64,000 bases of DNA from Chloroflexota bacterium (GCA_016865855.1 VGNX01000002.1:81574-145573); one strand, 5' to 3'. Counted from the first letter of the stretch, positions 19,483 to 27,786 are shown. Numbers and translations are program-made. Notes: a model not told the origin generated them from the letters alone.

Positions 19483-19953
19483 TTACCATCGATAATGAGC
19501 AAAAGCTTTATTTGCCTCGGCCATCTTATGAGTATCTTGACGCTTCTTGATAGTTGCCCCCTGCCCTTGAGAGGCATCTACAATCTCCGCCGCCAATTTC
19601 TCCGCCATAGATTTACCACTACGGGCTTTAGCATAGCTGATCAGCCAGCGCATAGCCAGAGATAGCCCGCGTGTGGTTTCAACCTCAACTGGCACCTGGT
19701 AAGTAGCGCCACCGACACGCCGAGATTTTACTTGAAGTGCGGGAGTAGCATTTTTAAGTGCTTGGTCAAGAACCGCCAGAGGTTCTGTACTTAATTGCTT
19801 ATTAACCAAATCCATAGCATCATAAACAATCCGCTCGGCTGTGGCCTTCCTCCCACCCAACATTATTTTTTTGATGAGTATAGCCACAGTAACATTTCCG
19901 TATTTTGGGTCAGGAGGTGTTTGTCTTTTCGGTACTCTAGTTCGCCTTGGCAT
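19483..19953 (-). CDS. rpsG: 30S ribosomal protein uS7
   Basis: A 156-residue uS7: [60 protein letters not shown] and [20 protein letters not shown], ending AFAHYRW. It nucleates the 30S head and in E. coli represses the str operon. It lies directly after rpsL with no spacer. Confidence 0.97.
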   Translation of the reverse strand: MPRRTRVPKRQTPPDPKYGNVTVAILIKKIMLGGRKATAERIVYDAMDLVNKQLSTEPLAVLDQALKNATPALQVKSRRVGGATYQVPVEVETTRGLSLAMRWLISYAKARSGKSMAEKLAAEIVDASQGQGATIKKRQDTHKMAEANKAFAHYRW

Positions 19954-20391
19954 TTATTCCTCCCCCGCAACCCTGACTGTTTTGCCTCGCTTAGCCCCAT
20001 ATTTGCTACGCCCTTGCTGGCGATTCTCCACGCCGGCAGTATCCAGAGCACCCCGAATAATATGGTATCGAACTCCGGGCAAATCCTTCACCCTGCCACC
20101 ACGGATAAGCACCACAGAGTGCTCCTGCAAATTATGGCCTTCGCCAGGTATATAAGCGGTGACTTCAATACCGTTGGTCAACCGCACGCGGGCGATTTTG
20201 CGCAAGGCAGAGTTGGGCTTCTTAGGGGTCATAGTTTTGACCTGAATGCAAACCCCGCGCTTCTGCGGCGAGTTCTGACCTCGCCGAACTACGTTCTTCA
20301 GGGCATTGTAAGTAATACCTAGCGCTCGAGCTTTGGTTCGCTTACTAAGCTTCCGCCGCCCTTTTCGAACTAATTGATTGACTGTCGGCAT
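19954..20391 (-). CDS. rpsL: 30S ribosomal protein uS12
   Basis: A 145-residue uS12, first gene of the superoperon. [16 protein letters not shown] contains the decoding-site Lys/Asn region, where streptomycin-resistance changes occur in other species, and [20 protein letters not shown] contains the Asp that RimO methylthiolates. MTPKK is unchanged from the common sequence, so nothing suggests a resistance allele. A leader of about 140 bases separates it from the promoter at 20539-20568. Confidence 0.97.
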   Translation of the reverse strand: MPTVNQLVRKGRRKLSKRTKARALGITYNALKNVVRRGQNSPQKRGVCIQVKTMTPKKPNSALRKIARVRLTNGIEVTAYIPGEGHNLQEHSVVLIRGGRVKDLPGVRYHIIRGALDTAGVENRQQGRSKYGAKRGKTVRVAGEE

Positions 20392-20532
20392 TTCACTTAT
20401 TCCTTCTTCTAAACAATTAAAAAGCCACCTAGTTGTCTACCGGTCTACTTCCCGAATCAGGTTTGCGTCCCGGTTCAACCAGCCGGCTTACTCAGGTCTT
20501 CCAAACCCAGACTAATAGCTAGTAGACGCTAA
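20392..20532 (-). promoter_or_regulatory. Transcribed leader of the ribosomal superoperon
   Basis: About 140 bases lie between the predicted transcription start (near 20532) and the rpsL ATG. They contain no ORF but are rich in short complementary blocks, for example CCGG at 20472-20475 (in CCCGGTTC) facing CCGG at 20482-20485 across a short loop. An A/G-rich AGAAGAAGGAATAAG stretch precedes the rpsL start as its SD. The length suggests room for attenuation or protein-binding autoregulation, but no known leader motif was recognised. Confidence 0.35.
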
Positions 20533-20538
20533 AAAAGC

Positions 20539-20568
20539 ACTATAGCACAAGCATATAACAAATGTCAA
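20539..20568 (-). promoter_or_regulatory. Sigma70-type promoter of the ribosomal superoperon
   Basis: On the minus strand, a perfect -35 TTGACA (20563-20568) is followed after 18 bases by TATAGT (20539-20544), a one-mismatch -10. It is the only consensus-like promoter upstream of rpsL, and with no gap of more than about 110 bases between the following genes it probably drives the whole 20-kb superoperon, with possible internal promoters not excluded. Confidence 0.75.
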
Positions 20569-20594
20569 CAAGTTGATGTGCGAAACTCCTGCGA

Positions 20595-20753
20595 ATGCAG
20601 TCGCACGGCTTCTACAGCCGGATACTTGATGAGTCCGAGAAGCTCTAATTAGAGCATTCCTGGGGCATCGAAGGCTTGGACGAGGAGATCGCCATCCTGA
20701 GGGTCCTCACCGAAATCGCCGTCCTCTTATTAGGTTTGGCCCCTGTGATATAA
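20595..20753 (+). pseudogene. Decayed ORF fragment (phage/mobile-type hypothetical)
   Basis: Reading from ATG 20595 gives MQSHGFYSRILDESEKL, then TAA, then in the same frame LEHSWGIEGLDEEIAILRVL and a hydrophobic end at 20753. The HGFYSRxLxxxE...LxxxxGIxxLDxEIAxLR pattern resembles small hypothetical proteins found beside phage and mobile genes in Chloroflexota (from memory, not tested). The in-frame stop and missing N-terminal part suggest a remnant at the left edge of the accessory island. The rest of 20570-20891 holds only a TATAAT at 20749-20754, without a convincing -35, which might serve the next gene. Confidence 0.35.
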
Positions 20754-20891
20754 TAGAATTGAATATGTGTATAGTAACTAGGCCGTAGGGTACGAGGCAA
20801 AATGTTGCCAGGACTTTCTATCAACACATTATGTTACGAGGCCATACAGCGCAAATACCGCAATGCTGTGGTCGGATTCATTCGGTAGCGT

Positions 20892-23129
20892 ATGGCAAGC
20901 GCTTTCCCTAGCGATAGCGAAGAGAGAATAAAGCATCTGTTCAAGGAAGAAGAATGGGTTGATATCGTAGAAAACGCCAACATGCGTCGATGTACCGGTG
21001 AGATCGAAACACCTATAAAAGATATCTTCGATTACCTTGGCGTCAACCATTTCTATAATATCTTCGATAAGTACTACGATTTGCTTTTTCAAACGACGGG
21101 TTTATCATCTGATCAAGCCAAAGAAGAAAAGAAGGTAGTCCTGACTTGGACAAAATCAGTAAGGAATGTCAGAGATCCACTATCACATCCAGCCGAACAA
21201 GATATTTCTTGGCTTGATGCAATTGTTGTAATTGACTGTGCCCGACGGGTGGTTGCAAAATTTGACCGAGATATAGCTCTTGAAATACAACAAATCATCC
21301 AACAGTTGGACCTACGCTTTGCCAAAATAGATAGCCTTGATGAGCCTTCGCTGCGACCTCTTCAAGACTCTTTACCGCCCGCGGAATCGATAGCCGTTGA
21401 CTTTATAGGGAGACAAAAGGAACTCACCGCACTATCTGGATGGTTCACAAACCCAGAAACTAGACTCTAGATTCTAGCAGGTGATGGAGGCAAGGGCAAA
21501 ACAGCGATCGCACACAAGTTTGGACTAGATGTAAAGAATCACGCACCAAGACCATATGAAATCGTACTATGGCTGAGTGCCAAACGAAGAAAATTTGTTG
21601 AAGGCACGATTACTTACATAGACACTCCTGATTTTACTAATCTCGAAACTGCGATTAACAAGTTATTATTCGGTTATGGGTTCACCAATGATATCAGCAA
21701 ACCATTAACCGAGAAGAAACCCATCGTTCTAGAATTACTATCAGAACTGCCAGCTCTTGTGATCGTAGATGATATCGATTCGCTGGAAGGCCAAGATGAG
21801 GCGGCAATATCATTCTTTGTGTCCGATGTGTCAAAAACCCCCTCCAAAATACTATTCACATCAAGACGCTCACTTTTTGGCTACGCCCCTAATACAACCC
21901 AGGTTAATGGTTTCAACCGCGAAGACGGAATCGATTTTATCAAATCACGCATAGCCCTTTTTGGGCTCAGACCCAAGGACTTCGCAGAGCCTCACTTTGA
22001 TGCAATTATCAGGGTAACCGATGGCTCTCCACTATACATAGAGGAGTTACTCCGTTTTTGCTGTGTTGGCGTTGGGCTGAAAGAAGCAATGGCAACATGG
22101 GAAAAAGAAGGTGGCGATCTCGCACGTCAATTCGCCCTAAAGCGAGAGTTTGATATGTTAAGCCCTAACGCCAAGCAAGTCCTGTTGGCGTTCTGCCTAA
22201 ATAAGGGGCCATCAACTTTGGACGATGCAGAGGTGATAACCGGGCTAAGCAAAACAGCGGTCCAAGGAGTGCTCGGCGAACTGCAGCGGCTATTTCTCAT
22301 ACCACGACCTACAATTGTAAAAGGGATACCGCGCTTTGATATAAATATAAATACGCGGTCCCTTGTTCTCAACGTCATGTCTCAAACCGACGTATTCAAT
22401 AAGATACAATCCAACGTTAAGAGATTATCGGGCGAACTGCGAATCTCTGGCGAACGACGGCTAGAGGTGACGGAGTACCTAAAGCAGGGGGCAATACTCA
22501 CCAAATTGGAACGCTTTGCAGATGCAGAAGGTGTGCTTCAGAACGGGCTTCGCAAGTACCCTGATGACCCAGACATTCTTGCTCAGCTGGGCAGAACATA
22601 CGCCCGTTGGAAACCTATACCACGAATAGCCGAGGCAAAAGCTCACTTTAGAAGAGCCGCGGAGCTCAAGTGCTCTCAGGAAGACATGTATTATCATTGG
22701 TGGGGGCTGGAGTGCAAAGACTCGGAGTGGAGCAGCGCAGCCCTAGCGGCCGAAAGTGCAGCAAAATTATTCCCAAATAATTGGAAATTCAAATTCTACG
22801 CTGGATATGCTTGCAGCAGGCTCGGGAGACAGCTAAAACTGCAGTTCGCAAGCGACCGGGCTAGATACCAATTACGGAAAGCCGACAAACTTCTCACTGA
22901 GGCCTTGGCCTTAATCAATCTCGAGGACTTGGATTTGTCTGAATACCATCTACATGGGGACATACTCAGATGTTTGGTTCTGAACTGCGAGGCGCAGGGA
23001 CATGTCAAAGATATGGCCCGCTTCCTCACACAGTGGCAGAAAGAACACCCAGATGATAGCGATAGAATTCAGGAGTGCAGTCGACTCATCAGGAAATACC
23101 CCGACTTAGATCGTCAATTGCTTCAATAG
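20892..23129 (+). pseudogene. HEPN (Swt1-like)-STAND ATPase-TPR protein, interrupted by one in-frame TAG
   Basis: One continuous frame of about 745 codons is broken only by TAG at 21468-21470 (codon 193). The N-terminal helical domain (about 1-150) resembles Swt1-like HEPN domains and keeps the R-x4-H ribonuclease motif (R94-DPLS-H99). FIGRQKEL (171-178) opens a STAND/NB-ARC NTPase: Walker A AGDGGKGKT (196-204), Walker B LVIVDDID (about 289-296) and a sensor FTSRRS. A winged-helix-like segment (LSPNAKQVLLAFCL) and a C-terminal TPR-like helical repeat region (about 500-745) follow. This is the plan of NLR-like anti-phage effectors. The stop sits directly before Walker A, where relatives have, as I recall, a Trp (RLW-LAG), so a single TGG-to-TAG change would explain it. 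The part after the stop has no start codon before Walker A (GTG 21759 is after it), so it should be inactive unless read through. Alternatives are a sequencing error or suppression. Confidence 0.8.
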
Positions 23130-23283
23130 TGCAACAAATGTGAATCAAAAACTGACCTATCACTCAATCATCGCAATGCAATCTGGGGCACTAGAGATGG
23201 TTAAGCTGGGGCAGCCTGAGAGAATGTGTAGTTATGTACATGGAATTCCTTGAGTGAAATAGCGAAAAAAAACCAAGCGTTTT

Positions 23284-23691
23284 TCACCGATATTGCTCAA
23301 CCGTAATTCGTTTACTAAGAAGCTCTTTGATAAATGATGTGAGTTCTAGCCGTTCTTTCTCCTCCAAGCCTTTCTCAAGCTCCTCAATGAGACGTTCTGA
23401 TAGCCCCTCTGGATTTATAACTAACGTAAGTGGCAAAAGGATGAGCTGAGGCCAATGTGCTCTTCTCAGAACATCCTCGGGTGGAACACGGTACAATTGA
23501 GCCATCTTTATCAATATTGAGTCGTCAGGCTTTGTCCTACCAGTCTCGTAATTATCGAGTTGCTGCCGATCTTTAAACCCAAGTTCCCTTGCAGCTGCAG
23601 CTGTACCAAGCTTGGTTTTTTGTCCCCGCAACTCTGTAAGGTAAGCACCAAATGGTGTCCGCTTCCGCTGCGGATTCCTCTTAGGACTCAT
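23284..23691 (-). CDS. XRE-family helix-turn-helix regulator
   Basis: A 135-residue protein with an N-terminal HTH (about residues 13-75): FGAYLTELRGQKTKLG, AAARELGF, RQQLDNYETGRTKPDD, LIKMAQLYRVPPEDVLRRA. The C-terminal half is a charged helix (LIEELEKGLEEKERLEL), probably for dimerisation. The ATG at 23691 is chosen because AGAGG lies five bases upstream; a TTG at 23715 is in frame without an SD. It is divergent from the unknown gene at 23983, with two TTGAC-GTCAA palindromes overlapping the two promoters, so it is likely an autorepressor. The target beyond this region is unknown. Confidence 0.8.
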   Translation of the reverse strand: MSPKRNPQRKRTPFGAYLTELRGQKTKLGTAAAARELGFKDRQQLDNYETGRTKPDDSILIKMAQLYRVPPEDVLRRAHWPQLILLPLTLVINPEGLSERLIEELEKGLEEKERLELTSFIKELLSKRITVEQYR

Positions 23692-23717
23692 GATGACCTC
23701 TACACAATCGGACAATT

Positions 23718-23747
23718 ATGTTAACACCACGTTGACACTATTGTCAA
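23718..23747 (-). promoter_or_regulatory. Promoter and palindromic operator of the XRE regulator gene
   Basis: On the minus strand, -35 TTGACA (23742-23747) and -10 TAACAT (23718-23723) are 18 bases apart. The -35 lies within the perfect inverted repeat TTGACA-CTAT-TGTCAA (23732-23747), a plausible operator for the XRE protein itself. Confidence 0.6.
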
Positions 23748-23787
23748 TCCCAAGAAGCAAATTTATGCTGTTAGACAGGGTGAGTGT

Positions 23788-23816
23788 TTGACATTTAGTC
23801 AATTCTATGTTAACAT
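23788..23816 (+). promoter_or_regulatory. Divergent promoter and second operator
   Basis: On the plus strand, -35 TTGACA (23788-23793) and -10 TAACAT (23811-23816) are 17 bases apart. TTGAC-ATTTA-GTCAA (23788-23802) is a near copy of the operator 40 bases away, placed in the same relation to its promoter. TATGTTAACA also occurs at both promoters. This mirror arrangement suggests joint repression of both transcripts. Confidence 0.6.
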
Positions 23817-23872
23817 ATTAATGAGGATTGGCAGAGTTCGGGTTTGACACCTGCATGAAACGAGGTTAAGAT

Positions 23873-23935
23873 ATGAGTCTACAAACCCAACCTAGCCACT
23901 CAAGGGGACTGATGGGTAACCGTTATCGTCTCTAG
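23873..23935 (+). CDS. Possible 20-residue leader peptide
   Basis: An ATG with a GAGG seven bases upstream opens a 20-codon frame (MSLQTQPSHSRGLMGNRYRL) that ends in TAG. It lies on the transcript from the 23788 promoter, between that promoter and the unknown gene at 23983. No family is recognised, and such short frames arise by chance; the SD and position are the only support. Confidence 0.25.
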   Translation: MSLQTQPSHSRGLMGNRYRL

Positions 23936-23982
23936 GATTTGAAGATTGAGGTCAACAGGGATTGTACACTGAGGTACTTGTA

Positions 23983-24438
23983 ATGTTAAAAAGTGAGCAA
24001 GTAGATAAAGAGATTAAGTTATCAGGTGGGAGCAAAGAGCGCTATCCGATTGACCGGATTGACATACTCTTAGCTGCAATGCGTATTTTCTCTAAAGAAG
24101 GAAGAGATGAAGTAAGCTTTTCTGAATTTCAGGAGAGTATCGCAGAGTTCCAGCGAGAATTTCCCTCGTTGGGTTATGCCTTTGCGGAGCGATTCCTTCT
24201 TTCTTTAGATTTACTTACCGACTTAAGCAACTTGGATTACCGAGGTTATATACGTGATTATCATTGCCGGCTTGATGCTTTACTGCCTAAGAGATTTCTT
24301 TCTTTGACTGCCTTAGGGCGAGGCCAAGGTAATAAGGTATTGCAAACGCTCACAGACGATGTAGTGGATAGTCTTACAAGAGCAGTGAAAATCTCAATAA
24401 AAAATTACAATGAGAGATGGCGTTTGTGGGCTAGGTAA
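23983..24438 (+). CDS. Unrecognised protein, divergent from XRE regulator
   Basis: A 151-residue, predicted mostly helical cytoplasmic protein (MLKSEQVDKEIKLSGGSKER start; later DRIDILLAAMRIFSKEG and FAERFLLSLDLLTDLSNLDY). No domain is recognised. The start is put at ATG 23983, which has GAGGT seven to eight bases upstream; a TTG at 23962 is also in frame. It has neither signal peptide nor membrane segment. It is transcribed from the operator-bearing promoter at 23788 and converges with the dCTP-deaminase-fold gene, overlapping it by eight bases at the stop codons. The context (XRE, broken STAND gene, membrane deaminase-fold protein) suggests a defence or mobile-element role; that is inference. 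Confidence 0.65.
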   Translation: MLKSEQVDKEIKLSGGSKERYPIDRIDILLAAMRIFSKEGRDEVSFSEFQESIAEFQREFPSLGYAFAERFLLSLDLLTDLSNLDYRGYIRDYHCRLDALLPKRFLSLTALGRGQGNKVLQTLTDDVVDSLTRAVKISIKNYNERWRLWAR

Positions 24439-25327
24439 ATAGGTAAATCAAGAGCCCTACGACTCCACCTATTATAGCTGCAGCGATAGTACCACAGATT
24501 GTTAGTACACCTATAGTGAGGTTCCGAGTCCATTTGGTCTGTTCGTTATATTGATCGACCAACTTATCGAATGCTACCTTTGTTGCTGCAGACGTTGCCA
24601 GAGTTACTATGTCCGATGAGACTTCTTTCTCTATCCAATTACCAATTTCCCTCTGTGTCAGAAGGAACATGCCGCGAACTACATCCCAAGGCCAGCCATA
24701 CAAATCAACTATTTTTTCCATATCATCCTTATCGACCTTCTCTGGTAACAGGAGAGTTTGCTGTCTAGCGTGTGTAAATTTGATGCTGCCGATTTTAGTT
24801 CTTCCTAAGAAGTGGACTTTATCCCGCGTGAGTACTGTCTCTGCTTCTGAGGTCTGCATAAAGTAGCATGTGCAAAATTCCTCTCCATAATCAAGAGCGA
24901 CAGGATTTTTTGCTAGGTTTGTAAAGCCTATGAGTAATTTGCCGTACCAAGTGGGATCTATTCTAGTTGCAGATAGAGAGGTGCCTTCACAAATCCATCT
25001 AGCTCTGGGAACAATCATTGCTAATACATCTTTAGGTAAGCATATGTATTCCTTGGAGAGAATCAAAACTGTTTCACTAGGACCAATATCGATGTGTTGT
25101 CCTTCTGTAAGCGGTTGGACGACGTGTGGGTTCCTCAATGAGACGTATTCTTCACCCACAGACAGGTCATAGCAACAGGGTCCTAAAGCATAGGTTTCAA
25201 ATGGGTCAATCACAATTCTGTTCCCTATTTTGGCCCATGCACCCTCTTTCCACCACTCTTTTGCTTGCTCTGCCTTTTGGTGATCTTGAATTATGCGGTC
25301 TTTTAAGGCTTTATCCGCTAGAATCAT
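24431..25327 (-). CDS. dCTP deaminase/dUTPase-fold protein with C-terminal membrane anchor, active site altered
   Basis: A 298-residue protein. MILADKALKDRI, then VIDPFETYALGPCCYDLSVG, KEYICLPKDVLAMIVPR and SATRIDPTWYGKLLIGFTNL align with dCTP deaminase (Dcd) from its first residues. However, the Dcd RSSxGR motif reads RARWICEG, the catalytic Glu of the xLEF segment is Gly (LLIGFTN), and the GQLxF Gln is replaced (EEFCTCYF). Deamination is therefore unlikely, although nucleotide binding may persist. An extra WWKEGAWAKIG insert lies near residue 25. After a helical linker (about 205-265), the end is one hydrophobic segment (IGVLTICGTIAAAIIGGVVG plus LLIYLF), a tail anchor. The ATG at 25327 has GGAG six bases upstream; TTG 25345 is also in frame. 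A role as a membrane-tethered nucleotide sensor in defence is a hypothesis. Confidence 0.75.
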   Translation of the reverse strand: MILADKALKDRIIQDHQKAEQAKEWWKEGAWAKIGNRIVIDPFETYALGPCCYDLSVGEEYVSLRNPHVVQPLTEGQHIDIGPSETVLILSKEYICLPKDVLAMIVPRARWICEGTSLSATRIDPTWYGKLLIGFTNLAKNPVALDYGEEFCTCYFMQTSEAETVLTRDKVHFLGRTKIGSIKFTHARQQTLLLPEKVDKDDMEKIVDLYGWPWDVVRGMFLLTQREIGNWIEKEVSSDIVTLATSAATKVAFDKLVDQYNEQTKWTRNLTIGVLTICGTIAAAIIGGVVGLLIYLFT

Positions 25328-25449
25328 AATTAGCTCCGCCTTCAAGCACTAAATATCTAGATGCCTCCGCAGCGAGTGATCAGAATCCTACGAACAATTG
25401 TAATAGAGTATAAGCGAACTTGCAAGCAATAGTTGGGTTTCGGGAGAAA

Positions 25450-26370
25450 CTACTTTGATTCGTCGAGCAGAAGTCTGGCGATTGCTTTCATTTCCTCGGT
25501 GGCTTTTGAGTTAATGAGGGTAGTGCCTTCGAAGCCAGCTTCGCTGAGTTCGGGGTCGAAGGAAATTGCGCCGAGGATCCTGACGTCCTTCTTATCCAGC
25601 TCCTCAGTCATCCGCTGCCTCGTTTTCTCCGATGGGACTTTATTGAGGATTGCCCTGACCCTGCTTATGCCCATACCCTCAGCCATGTACGTTATCCTCT
25701 CTGCAATCGCCATGGACTCGAAGGAGGGCTCGACTACTATCAGCACTGTGTCCACGTTCCGCTCCACACCCCTGCCAAAGCTCTCAATGCCCGCCTCAAT
25801 GTCTATGAGCACAAGCTCTTTGTCCTGCACAGCAAGCTTTCCTACAAGGTCTCCAGCTATATTTGCCATGGAGCAGGCGCAGCCCTGGAAGGGATCCTCG
25901 ATCTTGCCCACCATGAGGAACTTGAAGCCATCACCACCGAGCATGTATTCAGAGGGGATGTCCGCAACCGTTATTCGGTCTGGCGTGAGCCATTTGGCAG
26001 TTACTTCTTTCTTGCCTGAAGGTAGCCTGCTCAGTACCGTCATCAACGCCTTGGGCTGTTTATCAAAGCCGAACATGCGGTAGAGCCCAGGGTTCGACTC
26101 ATCAGTGTCCAAAACAAGCACGCTGTAGCCCGCTTCTCTCAAGGCATTTGCCAGCAGAGTGACGACTGTGCTCTTCCCCACACCACCCTTGCCGCAGACG
26201 GCTATTTTCCCGATGGTGCTGCTCTTGAGAGCGTGAGATTTCAAATAGGCTCTGATTTTCTTAGAAGCTTCGACCATCTCGTCCTTGGTCTTGGCATAAC
26301 ACATGCCGCAGTCGATGCAGTCGTCATCCTCGTAGAAAGCCGCCCCCATGGGGCAGTGGAACAGGCCCAT
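25450..26370 (-). CDS. cooC: CooC-type nickel-insertion ATPase (CODH maturation) with N-terminal Cys motif
   Basis: A 306-residue MinD/ParA-family ATPase. The deviant Walker A is CGKGGVGKST (about residues 59-68); LVLDTDESNPGL and LVLIDIEAGIESFGRG carry the switch and Walker B Asp. A CxC motif (FQGCACSMAN, about residues 165-172) corresponds to the metal-binding pair of CooC, the ATPase that helps load Ni into the CODH C-cluster. A 45-residue N-terminal extension has CxxCxxC (CIDCGMC), a half-ferredoxin motif absent from the simplest CooC proteins. SD GGAG lies eight bases before the ATG. It is 15 bases downstream of the Fe-S gene at 26386-27483, so the two form an operon. The CODH itself is 28 kb away, and a different client cannot be excluded. 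Confidence 0.8.
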   Translation of the reverse strand: MGLFHCPMGAAFYEDDDCIDCGMCYAKTKDEMVEASKKIRAYLKSHALKSSTIGKIAVCGKGGVGKSTVVTLLANALREAGYSVLVLDTDESNPGLYRMFGFDKQPKALMTVLSRLPSGKKEVTAKWLTPDRITVADIPSEYMLGGDGFKFLMVGKIEDPFQGCACSMANIAGDLVGKLAVQDKELVLIDIEAGIESFGRGVERNVDTVLIVVEPSFESMAIAERITYMAEGMGISRVRAILNKVPSEKTRQRMTEELDKKDVRILGAISFDPELSEAGFEGTTLINSKATEEMKAIARLLLDESK

Positions 26371-26385
26371 CCAAGATTCTCCACG

Positions 26386-27483
26386 TTAGTATATGGTTAC
26401 GCTCTCAGGAACATGCTCGGGCGGCCGTACCAGCTTCATCGTCCTAGCTCCAGACGGGCAGGAGATTACACAGCAGCCACAGCCCCGGCAGATCTCCGGG
26501 TCAACATATGCCCGCTCGCCACCGACTTCGGGATAGTGCTTCATGGAGATAGCTCCGAACTGGCACCTTTCCACACAGGTGCCGCAGGCTTGGCACTGCT
26601 CCGGATGGGCTTCAGCGACGAAGCGGCTCTTGGCTGCGATCTTAATTGCCATGCAGCAGCAGTAGTGGCAGTTGCAGACCAACTGGTTGACTTCTCTCTG
26701 GTTTACCGTAGCGTTGACTGTGGGATACTGGTCTAGTTTATCCAGAACTTCGAGTGCCTGCTCATACGTGATTTTCCTGCCGGCTCCGCGGTCGAGGTTA
26801 TACTGGGCAGTGCGGCCAAGCGTTATGCACGACTCTACAGGGACACCACACCATCTGTCCGTGTGAGACCTCTTGCAGCCACAATGAAGCAAAACCATGA
26901 GGTCTTGCGCCTTCAAGATAGCCCTTATGTCTTCGAAGGGCTGGACGCCGGAAATATTCTCTACCGATTTCCACCTGGGCAAGACTCTGAACTCGCTGTG
27001 TGGGCTCAGGTTTTCGGGCTTGGGCTGGTTCATTGGTCCCTCCATGACACCCCAGAGGTCGAAGTAGCTCCTGCCAAGTTGCTTATCGAACCTAGGGTTA
27101 CCCAGCGCTGCATCGTGAAGTTGTATGAAAGTGCGAGCCATGGAAGGCCCCTTTTTAGTGGGGAAAAGAAGGCCTTTTTCATAAAGCTCCCTTACATGCT
27201 TGTCTACCACCTTCTTATCCATGTTTAGCTTCTTAGCAAATTCCTCCGATACTTCCAGTGACCTGCCGGCTGATTCTACACGGTACAGGTCCGGCAGAGC
27301 AGCTACTATCTTTGCCTCCTCCAGGTTCGCTAGCTTGGAAAGTATCCTCTGCATGTGCTCCGAGTCACCAGCCCCAATTTTAGCCGCTAGCTCCTTGTAA
27401 ATAGGGGCAATCTCTCCCTTCTCCGCATTAACCCTTGCCTCCAACTCCTTATAGATCTGCTCGGCATCAGTTTTCTTACTCAT
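26386..27483 (-). CDS. Winged-helix/4Fe-4S dicluster protein
   Basis: A 365-residue protein. The first ~120 residues look like a helical lead plus a winged helix (AALPDLYRVESAGRSLEVSE, then KHVRELYEKGLLFPTKKGP). A Cys-rich middle follows (LLHCGCKRSHTDRWCGVPVE; then VCNCHYCCCM). The end has two ferredoxin motifs (CQACGTCVERCQFGAISM; CRGCGCCVISCPSGARTM) for two [4Fe-4S] clusters. The Cys-rich middle and double ferredoxin also occur in the divergent gene at 27787 (CACRRS, CNCDYPDC), so the two are distant paralogues. It is followed by cooC in an operon. Probably a redox partner or corrinoid/CODH reactivase-like protein; no specific function is recognised. AAGGAG lies 11 bases before the ATG. Confidence 0.75.
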   Translation of the reverse strand: MSKKTDAEQIYKELEARVNAEKGEIAPIYKELAAKIGAGDSEHMQRILSKLANLEEAKIVAALPDLYRVESAGRSLEVSEEFAKKLNMDKKVVDKHVRELYEKGLLFPTKKGPSMARTFIQLHDAALGNPRFDKQLGRSYFDLWGVMEGPMNQPKPENLSPHSEFRVLPRWKSVENISGVQPFEDIRAILKAQDLMVLLHCGCKRSHTDRWCGVPVESCITLGRTAQYNLDRGAGRKITYEQALEVLDKLDQYPTVNATVNQREVNQLVCNCHYCCCMAIKIAAKSRFVAEAHPEQCQACGTCVERCQFGAISMKHYPEVGGERAYVDPEICRGCGCCVISCPSGARTMKLVRPPEHVPESVTIY

Positions 27484-27555
27484 GGGTTCCGTTGCTCCTT
27501 TCCTCTCGAATACGGGGATTCACCTTGTTTTTGGTGGAGATTGCGATTCACCACA

Positions 27556-27584
27556 AGCATACCTTATGCCTGCGTTTATTTCAA
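27556..27584 (-). promoter_or_regulatory. Promoter of the Fe-S protein-cooC operon
   Basis: On the minus strand, TTGAAA (27579-27584) and TATGCT (27556-27561) are separated by 17 bases. They lie about 75 bases before the start at 27483, inside the 303-base divergent intergenic region. The remainder of that region shows two GATTCACC direct repeats (27513-27520 and 27545-27552) between this promoter and the gene. Confidence 0.55.
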
Positions 27585-27664
27585 GTGTTAGGCAGTTTCT
27601 GTGCCCAGGCACCACTGCTAAACTGAACACCGTTCCAAACCTACCATAAAAAGTACCGCCAAAG

Positions 27665-27694
27665 TTGACATTTTCGGCTGACCTAATTTAGACT
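27665..27694 (+). promoter_or_regulatory. Promoter of the rightward Fe-S operon
   Basis: TTGACA (27665-27670), 18-base spacer, TAGACT (27689-27694). It faces away from the leftward promoter about 80 bases off and lies about 90 bases before the start at 27787. The -35 is perfect and the -10 matches four of six positions. Confidence 0.5.
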
Positions 27695-27786
27695 ATCACA
27701 CATAGCAGACGACACCCCTGCTAAAGTGACGCCAAAAAACAATCCTTCTACCTGCTACGAGGTTTCAAACAAGGAGGCTAAGAAGC

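Noticed and set aside
21468-21470. TAG in the STAND gene as a recoded sense codon
   Set aside because: Other genes here end normally with TAG (for example the gyrA, gyrB and acsE stops), so the code is standard. No pyrrolysine context or insertion element was seen, and the simplest explanation is a nonsense mutation or sequencing error.
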